A model generated the notes under the pieces. It searched no databases and was not told where the DNA came from. It was given only the letters and a program-made list of their open reading frames with translations. Both the position numbers and the translations under genes were made by a program. Positions 26,267-33,214 of a DNA stretch of 34,395 nucleotides are shown piece after piece. Position 1 is the stretch's first letter. The number at the start of each line of letters is the position of its first letter. This DNA comes from Candidatus Sumerlaeota bacterium. Lineage in GTDB: Bacteria > Sumerlaeota > Sumerlaeia > JAPLSS01. The stretch spans positions 1-34,395 of the forward strand of contig JAPLSS010000776.1 of the NCBI GenBank assembly GCA_026398515.1, written 5' to 3'.

Positions 26267-26806
26267 CTATTGGCTATCGGCTATCTTCTTTCTCCGCCGC
26301 GCCGTCCCCAACTTCAGGAGCACCGCCTGCTCGCTGCAGTTGGGGAACTTGTGGCAGCGGATGCACTCGCCCCAGATCTTCTGCGGCAGCTTGTTCTTGT
26401 CAATCAACTGAAAGCCCAGGCGCAGGAACAAACTGGGCCGGAAGGTCAGCGCGAACACCCGCGGCACCCCCAGCGCGCGCGCTTCGTTGAGCGCCGCCTC
26501 GATGAGGAGCGACCCCAGGCCGCGGCGTTGCGCCTTCTCGGCCACGGCCAGCGACTTGATCTCGGCCAGATCGTTCCAGATCAGATGCAGCGCCACCCCG
26601 CCGAGGATTCGGCCATTCGCCTCGCAGACGGTGAAGTCGCGCACGCTTTCGTAGAGTTCCCCCAGGGTGCGCGGCAGCATGATGTCGCGCTGCGCGTAAC
26701 GGTTGATCAGCTCGTGCAGGGTCGGCATGTCGTCCAGCCGCGCTTTGCGCAGCGTGGAACGGTCGGTCTTCGACTGGGGCACGGGAACTCTCGCTTTCCC
26801 TTCCAC
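26267..26806 (-). CDS. GNAT acetyltransferase, short ArgA (N-acetylglutamate synthase)-like
   Basis: 'AVAEKAQRRGLGSLLIEAALNEARALGVPRVFALTFRPSLFLRLGFQLIDKNKLPQKIWGECIRCHKFPNCSEQAV'. Confidence 0.8.
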   Translation of the reverse strand: MEGKARVPVPQSKTDRSTLRKARLDDMPTLHELINRYAQRDIMLPRTLGELYESVRDFTVCEANGRILGGVALHLIWNDLAEIKSLAVAEKAQRRGLGSLLIEAALNEARALGVPRVFALTFRPSLFLRLGFQLIDKNKLPQKIWGECIRCHKFPNCSEQAVLLKLGTARRRKKIADSQ

Positions 26807-26972
26807 GGGCGCGCCGCTTCGATGGCGCCGCGGTCACGCTCCACGCTCGCTGTAATGTAGGCGCATCGTCGGGTCAAGCGCAAAGGAACGTTTGTCAGAC
26901 ACGAGATTCACCGCAAAGGCGCGAGGGCGCAAAGAAGAACGACCCCAGGCGCTTCAGGCGAATCGACGGTTT

Positions 26973-27048
26973 GTGGCGTAAGCTTTCCAGCCTGCGCGCC
27001 GTTAAGCCGTCGCACGTCCCGGAGCGCAGGCAGGAAAGCCTGCGCCAC
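26973..27048. repeat. REPIN-like nested palindrome, family 4
   Basis: GTGGCGTAAGCTTTCCAGCCTGCGC 26973-26997 versus GCGCAGGCAGGAAAGCCTGCGCCAC 27024-27048 (22/25); inner stem GCGCAGGC-aggaaa-GCCTGCGC. Confidence 0.85.
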
Positions 27049-27169
27049 TCGCAGCGGTTTTTCTTGATTCCTCCGCGAGCCTCCTATAAAAGGCCTTGCT
27101 CCACTCTTCGGGGATTGGGAAACCGATGCCGGTCGCCGCCTTTGCGGCGGCGGGGAAGCGAGGCGCGCC

Positions 27170-28108
27170 GTGACGCCGATCATCTTGCCGGGAAGTGCTT
27201 CGCGCGATCTGGTGGACGAGATCTGCGCGCCCATCGGTTTTTTGCCGGCGGACCTTGAAGTGAAACGATTTAGCGACGGCGAAACGCGGGTCAAGATCAA
27301 CGAAAACGTCCGCGGGCGCGATGTCTACATCGTCCAGTCGACCCACGCGCCGGTGAACGACAACTTAATGGAACTCCTGCTGCTGATCGACGCGGCCAAA
27401 CGGGCCTCGGCCGACCGCGTCAACGCGGTGGTTCCCTACTTCGGCTACGCCCGCCAGGATCGCAAGGACGAGGGCCGCGTGGCCCTCAGCGCCAAACTCG
27501 TGGCCAACCTGATTTCGGTGGCCGGGGCCGACCGCGTGATCGCCCTTGACCTGCATTCTGGACAAATCCAAGGTTTCTTCGACATTCCGGTCGACCATCT
27601 CTACGCCGGGCCGCTGCTGGCGGAATTCGTGCGGGAGATGGAATTGGGCGATTGCGTGGTGGTTTCGCCCGACTTGGGGAGCGTGAAACGGGCGCGCGGC
27701 TTCGCCGAGCGGCTGGGCGCGCCGATGGCCATCGTCGACAAGCGGCGCCAGCGGGCGAACGAAGCCGAAGTGATGAACATCATCGGCGACGTGCGCGGCG
27801 CCAAGGTGATCATGTTCGACGACATGATCGACACGGCGGGCACGATCTGCTCGGCGGCCGAGGCGCTGTTGGCCAAGGGCGCCACGGCGATCTACGCCTG
27901 CTGCACGCACGCCGTGTTTTCCGGGCAGGCTGTCGAACGGCTGGCCGCCAGCCCGCTCAAGGAGTTGATCGTCACGAACACCATCCCGCAGGCCCGCCAT
28001 GGGGGGCCGCTGGCGGGCAAGCTGCGGGTGGTGTCGATTGCGCCGTTGATCGGCGAAGCGATTCGCCGCATCCACAATCATCAATCCGTCAGCTCGCTGT
28101 TCAGCTAA
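27170..28108 (+). CDS. prs: Ribose-phosphate pyrophosphokinase
   Basis: 'VVPYFGYARQDRKDEGRVALSAKLVANLI', 'VVSPDLGSVKRARGFAERLGAPMAIVDKRR', 'VIMFDDMIDTAGTI'; GTG start. Confidence 0.96.
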   Translation: MTPIILPGSASRDLVDEICAPIGFLPADLEVKRFSDGETRVKINENVRGRDVYIVQSTHAPVNDNLMELLLLIDAAKRASADRVNAVVPYFGYARQDRKDEGRVALSAKLVANLISVAGADRVIALDLHSGQIQGFFDIPVDHLYAGPLLAEFVREMELGDCVVVSPDLGSVKRARGFAERLGAPMAIVDKRRQRANEAEVMNIIGDVRGAKVIMFDDMIDTAGTICSAAEALLAKGATAIYACCTHAVFSGQAVERLAASPLKELIVTNTIPQARHGGPLAGKLRVVSIAPLIGEAIRRIHNHQSVSSLFS

Positions 28109-28149
28109 TCCAGCGAGCCGACGCGCCGCCCGGGGAGGGCGAGGGGACC

Positions 28150-28821
28150 ATGGCAGAACAAGAGATGTTGAACGCGCAACCGCGCACGGAACACGGCAAA
28201 GGGCCGGCGCGCCGCCTGAGGGCCCAGGGCCTGATCCCGGCCATCCTGTACGGCGCGGGGGAAGCGCCGGTGGACCTGGCGTTGCCCCAGAAGGAGATCG
28301 AGCGCCTGCTGGCCATCGACCGGGTGCATACGATCATCAACCTGCGCCTGGCCGGCGCCGATGGGGCGCAAGAGCAGCAGGTGATGTTCCGCGAACTGCA
28401 GCGCGACCCGGTGACCCGCCGGCCGGTGCATGCCGACTTGATTCGCGTGCGCGCCGACCAGGAGCTGCACGTCACGGTCGAGGTGCACGGCGCGGGCACG
28501 CCGACCGGCGTGCGCGAAGGCGGCATCCTGGAACGCCCAGTGCGCGAGGTCGAAATTCGCTGCCTGCCGGCCGACCTGCCCGAACATCTCGAGGTGGACA
28601 TCTCGGGACTCAAGATCAACGGGTCGTTCCACGCGCGCGAACTGCCCTTGGGCGGCAGCATGCACCTGGTCACCGATCCGGAGACGGTCTTATTCCACGT
28701 GGCCATTCCGCGCGCGGCGGCGGCGGTGGAAGCGGAGAAGGAGGCCGCCGAGGGCGAGGAAGCCGAGGAAGGCGAGCCTGAGGTCATCGGCAAGAAAAAG
28801 GCCGAGGAAGCCGAGTCATGA
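28150..28821 (+). CDS. rplY: 50S ribosomal protein L25/general stress protein Ctc
   Basis: 'HGKGPARRLRAQGLIPAILYG' and TL5/Ctc-type C-terminal domain; acidic C-terminal tail. Confidence 0.93.
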   Translation: MAEQEMLNAQPRTEHGKGPARRLRAQGLIPAILYGAGEAPVDLALPQKEIERLLAIDRVHTIINLRLAGADGAQEQQVMFRELQRDPVTRRPVHADLIRVRADQELHVTVEVHGAGTPTGVREGGILERPVREVEIRCLPADLPEHLEVDISGLKINGSFHARELPLGGSMHLVTDPETVLFHVAIPRAAAAVEAEKEAAEGEEAEEGEPEVIGKKKAEEAES

Positions 28822-29429
28822 AATTGATCGCCGGCCTGGGCAACCCGGGCCCTAGCTATATTGGGACGCCCCACAATCTCGGCTACGAAGTGGCCGAGCG
28901 CTTGGCGTCGCGCTTGGGCGTGCGTCTGCGCGAATCGTCGGAGACCCAGGGGTTGGTCGGCTGCGGCCAGTTGGCGGGCGAGGAGGTCATTGTCATCAAG
29001 CCGACGACCTTCATGAACCTCAGCGGCGCGGCCGTGGCGCTTCTGGCCCACGGCCACCGACTGAGGCCGGAGGATGTTTTTGTCCTGGTGGACGACGTGG
29101 ACCTGCCGCTGGGGACGTTGCGCTGGCGGCGCAAGGGCGGCGACGGGGGGCACAAGGGCCTGCGGTCCGTCATCGAGGAGTTGGAAAGCGACGGCTTTCC
29201 CCGGCTGCGCATCGGCGTGCAGCCCCAGGAGCGGCCGGACGACGTGGAGTCGTACGTGCTGACCGCGTTCGCCGAAGACGAGCGCGAGTGGGTGGAGAAG
29301 ATCGCCGAGGCGGCGGCCGCGTCGGTCTTGTTGGCCGTCGCCCACGGCGTGGAGACGGCGGCCAACCGCTTCAACGGCGCGTCCATCGCCAGCCCGAGGA
29401 AGAAAGTGCTGACGATCGAAGAGGAATAG
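28818..29429 (+). CDS. pth: Peptidyl-tRNA hydrolase
   Basis: 'MKLIAGLGNPGPSYIGTPHNLGYEVAERLA', 'VIKPTTFMNLSG', 'VLVDDVDLPLG', 'GGDGGHKGLRSV'; overlaps the rplY stop. Confidence 0.96.
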   Translation: MKLIAGLGNPGPSYIGTPHNLGYEVAERLASRLGVRLRESSETQGLVGCGQLAGEEVIVIKPTTFMNLSGAAVALLAHGHRLRPEDVFVLVDDVDLPLGTLRWRRKGGDGGHKGLRSVIEELESDGFPRLRIGVQPQERPDDVESYVLTAFAEDEREWVEKIAEAAAASVLLAVAHGVETAANRFNGASIASPRKKVLTIEEE

Positions 29430-29548
29430 ACTTGATCTCCACCTCGAACCGCGATAGCAAACGCGGCTCCATTTGAGCGATTCACGTTCCGCCGCCGGCA
29501 GGCAGGGCTGGGCCTCTGCCGCGGAGGCGGTGGCGCGAACCTATCCCT

Positions 29549-29586
29549 GCTCCGGCGTCGCCCGGCGAAGGCGAGTCAGCCGGAGC
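29549..29586 (+). promoter_or_regulatory. Stem-loop in the rpsF leader (possible S6:S18-type autoregulatory structure)
   Basis: GCTCCGGC 29549-29556 / GCCGGAGC 29579-29586, inner TCGCC/GGCGA, asymmetric internal loop; ends 19 nt before the rpsF ATG. Confidence 0.35.
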
Positions 29587-29605
29587 GGAATCCAGAGGGA
29601 GTCCC

Positions 29606-30199
29606 ATGAAGTCGAAGGATTACGAATTGGTGGTTATCTTGGACGGCACGCAGCCGGACGATCAGGTCCGGGCGGCCGTCGAGCGCCTTCGCGAGATCCT
29701 TCTCTCGCATAACGTCGAATTGACGTACGTGGAGGAGTGGGGGCGCCGGCGCATGGCCTTTCCGATCAAAAAGAAGGTCGAGGGCTTTTACGTCATCTAT
29801 TATTTCCGCGTCCCCGACGCCGATTCCCCCCTGGAAGACGTCAAGAAGTTCGCCCGCATCACCGACATCGTGCTGCGCCAGCTGGCCGTGCGCGTGCCGA
29901 AGCTGAAGACCGAAGCCGACGCCCGGCGCGAGGAAGCGCTGCGCGAAGCCGAACGCAAGGCCGCCGAAGAGGCGCAGAGGAAACCCGCGGTCGAAGAGAA
30001 ACCCCCAGCCGAAGAGAAAACCGCGGCCGAAGAGAAGCCTGCCGAGGCGGGGGAACAGCCCGCCGCGCCGGAAGCGCCGGCAACTGCGCCGGAGGCGCTG
30101 GCAACTGAGCCGGAAGCGCCGGCGGTCGTCAACGAGTTTAGCGAGAAAACACTGGACGATGAGCCGCCGCCTGAGAAGGATTCTTCCGTCAGCGAATAA
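29606..30199 (+). CDS. rpsF: 30S ribosomal protein S6 with long E/A/P-rich C-terminal tail
   Basis: 'YELVVILDGTQPDDQVRAAVERLREIL', 'EEWGRRRMAFPIKKKVEGFYVIYYF'. Confidence 0.95.
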   Translation: MKSKDYELVVILDGTQPDDQVRAAVERLREILLSHNVELTYVEEWGRRRMAFPIKKKVEGFYVIYYFRVPDADSPLEDVKKFARITDIVLRQLAVRVPKLKTEADARREEALREAERKAAEEAQRKPAVEEKPPAEEKTAAEEKPAEAGEQPAAPEAPATAPEALATEPEAPAVVNEFSEKTLDDEPPPEKDSSVSE

Positions 30200-30277
30200 A
30201 GTGTCAGGCGAACCCGGGTTTGGAGCGGCGGCTTCGGCCGTTCGACGCCAAGGGCCTATCTCCGCAGGAGGCGAACC

Positions 30278-30748
30278 ATGGATCTCAACAAAGTGATGCT
30301 GGTGGGCAATTTGGGGCGCGATCCGGAAGTCAAATACCTGCCATCGGGCGACGCGGTCTGCGATTTCTCGATCGCCGTGAACCGCTCGTACAAGGATCGC
30401 CAGGGCGAAACGCAGAAGGAAACCGCTTGGGTGCGGATCACCGCCTTCACCAAGCTGGCGGAGTTTTGCAGCAACTTCCTGAAAAAAGGCAAAGCGGTGT
30501 ACGTTGAAGGACGCCTGCGGGAGAGAAGCTGGGAGACGCAGCAGGGTGAGAAGCGCACGGTTCTGGAAGTCGTGGCCGAGCGCATCCAGTTCGCCTACCC
30601 GAAATCAATGGAAGGCGGCGGCGAGGGCGCGGCGCCGGAGGCTCCGCGGCCGGCGATGGCCTCCGCGCAGCCGGCGGCATCCGGCGCGCCTCAGGGCGCC
30701 GGCGCCCCGGTCGAAGGCGCGGCGACGGAAGACGATTTGCCGTTTTGA
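30278..30748 (+). CDS. ssb: Single-stranded DNA-binding protein
   Basis: 'DLNKVMLVGNLGRDPEVKYLPSGDAVCDFSIAVNRSYKD', C-terminal 'EDDLPF'. Confidence 0.97.
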   Translation: MDLNKVMLVGNLGRDPEVKYLPSGDAVCDFSIAVNRSYKDRQGETQKETAWVRITAFTKLAEFCSNFLKKGKAVYVEGRLRERSWETQQGEKRTVLEVVAERIQFAYPKSMEGGGEGAAPEAPRPAMASAQPAASGAPQGAGAPVEGAATEDDLPF

Positions 30749-30774
30749 GCGCGGGCGCGAAGCGGGTGCGCGCG

Positions 30775-30918
30775 CGGAGCAAGTCGGACGATGGCGCGCC
30801 AGCGCCATCTTGGAATGCGGCGGCGTGCCGCCGCTCTTGCTCCGAGGGGGCGCAATGCCCGACGCCTTGCGAATGCGGCGGCAAGCCGCCGCACCCCAAA
30901 ATGAGGCTGGCGCCTCAT
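30775..30918. repeat. Array of four hairpins between ssb and rpsR, two enclosed by a 9-bp stem
   Basis: GATGGCGC-gcca-GCGCCATC 30790-30809; GCGGCGGC-gt-GCCGCCGC 30817-30834; GCGGCGGC-aa-GCCGCCGC 30875-30892; ATGAGGC-tggc-GCCTCAT 30901-30918; CGGAGCAAG 30775-30783 / CTTGCTCCG 30836-30844. Confidence 0.9.
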
Positions 30919-30982
30919 AGAGGAAAGAGCGATCCAGAAGGACGGAGCGTTTGCACACTACTCGAGAAGGATAGAGGCGGCG

Positions 30983-31387
30983 ATGAGCGAGAATGAGAAC
31001 GCGATGGGCGATGCCTTGCCCGGTGAACCCGCGGCTCCGGCCAAGACGGCGGCGCCGGCTGGCCGCGAAGGCGCGGGCGAAGGCCCCCCGGAGCGCCGGG
31101 GGCCGCGAGACCGCGATCGAGATCGAGACAGAGGCGGCGCGCGCGGGCGCGGCGACCGGCGGATGGGCGGACGGCGCCGGTGGGGCCGCGGCAAGGTCTG
31201 CGCGATGTGCGTGGAGAAGATGAATTACGTCGATTACAAGGACGTCAAACGGCTGCGCCGGTTCATGAGCGACCGCGCGAAGATCCTTTCGCGGCGCGTG
31301 TCGGGCGCGTGCGCCAAGCACCAGCGCATGATCAGCCACGCCATCCATCGCGCGCGCGTCCTGGCGTTGCTGCCTTACAAGGCATAG
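30983..31387 (+). CDS. rpsR: 30S ribosomal protein S18 with Arg/Asp-rich N-terminal extension
   Basis: 'KVCAMCVEKMNYVDYKDVKRLRRFMSDRAKILSRRVSGACAKHQRMISHAIHRARVLALLPY'. Confidence 0.95.
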   Translation: MSENENAMGDALPGEPAAPAKTAAPAGREGAGEGPPERRGPRDRDRDRDRGGARGRGDRRMGGRRRWGRGKVCAMCVEKMNYVDYKDVKRLRRFMSDRAKILSRRVSGACAKHQRMISHAIHRARVLALLPYKA

Positions 31388-31430
31388 GGCCTATAGGACC
31401 TATAAGTCCTGTAAATCCTTGGGGTCCTTG
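31383..31430. repeat. Degenerate 9-nt-periodic satellite (GGACCTATA-type)
   Basis: AGGGCCTATAGGACCTATAAGTCCTGTAAATCCTTGGGGTCCTTGGG immediately after rpsR. Confidence 0.65.
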
Positions 31431-31460
31431 GGCTCTTAGAAAAGGAGTTCCAACCATCGC

Positions 31461-32417
31461 ATGGCCCCCATCGGCCAGTGGATTGTGGTGGGCTTGAGCG
31501 CTCTGGGCGTGCTGGGCCTGAGCTACGTGGGGATGTATCTGTTCTCCCTGGCCCTTCTGGCGGCCCCGTTCATCATGGGGCTGAGCGCCTGGGCGTTCCT
31601 CGCCGCGCCGAAAAGACTGGCCCTGCCGGTTCTGGGCGGCGTATGCGCGATCGTCGCGGCGTCGGACCCGAATACCGCCTGTTTCACGGGGGCGGCGGTG
31701 TTGTGCGGGTTTCTGCTGCCGACGTTCATGGCCCATCGGCCCGGCGAGGATGGCTGCTACCACCTGATCCCGCTGGTCTTTCTGGGGATCGTGGCCGCCG
31801 CGCTGTTCGCCGCCGGACGGGCGTCCGACGACGCCGGCTGGAGGCCGTGCCTGAAAGCGTTCCAGGATTCGGTGGCGGAAGCGCGGGGAATTCAGCGCGA
31901 TATTCTGGCGCGCATGCCCCTTTCGCCCGAAGAAACGTCGCGCTGGCAGGAGGCCGACCGGCTTCTGCCGTATCGGGCGACGGGCGTGGGCGCGGCGGCC
32001 ATCGGCATCGTGTTCTACACGGCGCTGGCGTGGGCGCGCCGCTGGTTGTCGCCGGTTCCGTTGTTGAAGAACCGGTTCGCGCACTTTCGAATCAGCGAAG
32101 GCTATCTCGGCTTCCTGATCGCGGGGTTGGGGTTGATGGCCGTGTGGGTGGCGCGGCCGTGGCCGTGGCTGGGGCATGCGGCGTACGGCCTGCTGTTTTT
32201 CGCCGTGGGCGGCTTGCTCCTGGAGGCGGTGTCGCTGGCGGTCTTCTTCGCGAGCCGGGAAGAGCGGCGCGGCGCTCCGGCGCTGGCCGTCGTGGCGGCG
32301 GTCGTGGCGCTGGCGATCGCGCCGGTCCTGGCCGTGCCGGCGGCGGCGGCGGGGTTGGCCGACGTGTGGCTGGATTTTCGCCATTTGGATCGGGTTTTGG
32401 AAGGCGTTCGGGAGTAG
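31461..32417 (+). CDS. Polytopic membrane protein, DUF2232-like (between rpsR and rplI)
   Basis: Multiple TM helices; gene position typical of DUF2232/YybS-like proteins. Confidence 0.7.
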   Translation: MAPIGQWIVVGLSALGVLGLSYVGMYLFSLALLAAPFIMGLSAWAFLAAPKRLALPVLGGVCAIVAASDPNTACFTGAAVLCGFLLPTFMAHRPGEDGCYHLIPLVFLGIVAAALFAAGRASDDAGWRPCLKAFQDSVAEARGIQRDILARMPLSPEETSRWQEADRLLPYRATGVGAAAIGIVFYTALAWARRWLSPVPLLKNRFAHFRISEGYLGFLIAGLGLMAVWVARPWPWLGHAAYGLLFFAVGGLLLEAVSLAVFFASREERRGAPALAVVAAVVALAIAPVLAVPAAAAGLADVWLDFRHLDRVLEGVRE

Positions 32418-32550
32418 AAGGAGACGCGGAGACACGGAGACGGGGAGACACGGAGAAGAACCCGCGCGTTGGTTTGTCAGGATGTCCTTGTTGTCCTTTT
32501 CGTCCTTGTAGTGCCTCTCGTCCTTTGTGTCCCTTGTGTCTTTGTGCTGA
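32418..32550. repeat. Low-complexity GGAGACACGGAGAC and TTGTCCTT(T/G)TCGTCC tracts
   Basis: GGAGACGCGGAGACACGGAGACGGGGAGACACGGAGA then GTCCTTGTTGTCCTTTTCGTCCTTGTAGTGCCTCTCGTCC. Confidence 0.7.
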
Positions 32551-32578
32551 GTTTGCTCTCTATAGGAGGCGTTCGCAG

Positions 32579-33031
32579 ATGAAAGTCATCCTGTTCGAGG
32601 CGGTCGACAACCTGGGCCGCCCCGGGGACATCGTGGAAGTCAAGTCGGGCTATTATCGCAACTACCTGGGCCCTCGCGCGCTGGCCGAGGAGGCCTCGCC
32701 CTCGAATCTGAAACGGCTGGCGGCGAAGCGCCGGCAGCTGGAGGCCATGGCCGCCTCGCAATTGGAGGCCGCCAAGGCGCGCGCGTCGCAGTTGAAGGAA
32801 GCGCGGATCGAGTTCCGCCTGCGGGCCAGCGAAAAAGGGCAGTTGTTCGGCTCCATCGGCGTGGCCGACATCGAACGCGCGCTGGCGGAAAAAAAGATCG
32901 AGATCGAGCGGCGCGACATCTTGTTGAAGGCCCCGATCAAGACACTCGGCGAGCACGAAGTCGGCATTCGCCTGCACGCCAGCCTGGTGGCGCCGATCAA
33001 AGTGGTCGTGGAAAAACTCGAGGAAGCGTAG
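32579..33031 (+). CDS. rplI: 50S ribosomal protein L9
   Basis: 'MKVILFEAVDNLGRPGDIVEVKSGYYRNYLGPRALAEEAS'. Confidence 0.97.
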   Translation: MKVILFEAVDNLGRPGDIVEVKSGYYRNYLGPRALAEEASPSNLKRLAAKRRQLEAMAASQLEAAKARASQLKEARIEFRLRASEKGQLFGSIGVADIERALAEKKIEIERRDILLKAPIKTLGEHEVGIRLHASLVAPIKVVVEKLEEA

Positions 33032-33060
33032 CTAGCGGCGGGGGGCGATGGCGGATCGTA

Positions 33061-33115
33061 TGGAGTCCCGCCTTTAGGCGGAATGACGCGCATTCCGCCT
33101 AAAGGCGGGACTCCA
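33061..33115. repeat. REPIN-like nested palindrome, family 1 copy D
   Basis: TGGAGTCCCGCCTTTAGGCGGAATG 33061-33085 and its perfect reverse complement CATTCCGCCTAAAGGCGGGACTCCA 33091-33115, 5-nt spacer. Confidence 0.95.
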
Positions 33116-33214
33116 AGCTCTGGGCAATCCCCCCTCGCTTTTTTCCCTCGCCTTTTTTCGTCCGCCGTCGTTCACTCATTGCTCATCACTCTTCCCTCAT
33201 TGCAGCGATGTCCC

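Noticed and set aside
26033-26860. + ORF with RETRDEKR repeats as a repeat protein
   Set aside because: Overlaps the opposite-strand GNAT gene and is produced by the 21-nt tandem DNA repeat; no start signal or domain.
33116-33165. REPIN copy D plus the downstream T-runs as a canonical intrinsic terminator after rplI
   Set aside because: The first T-run is over 20 nt past the stem, too far for a canonical intrinsic terminator; RNA data needed.
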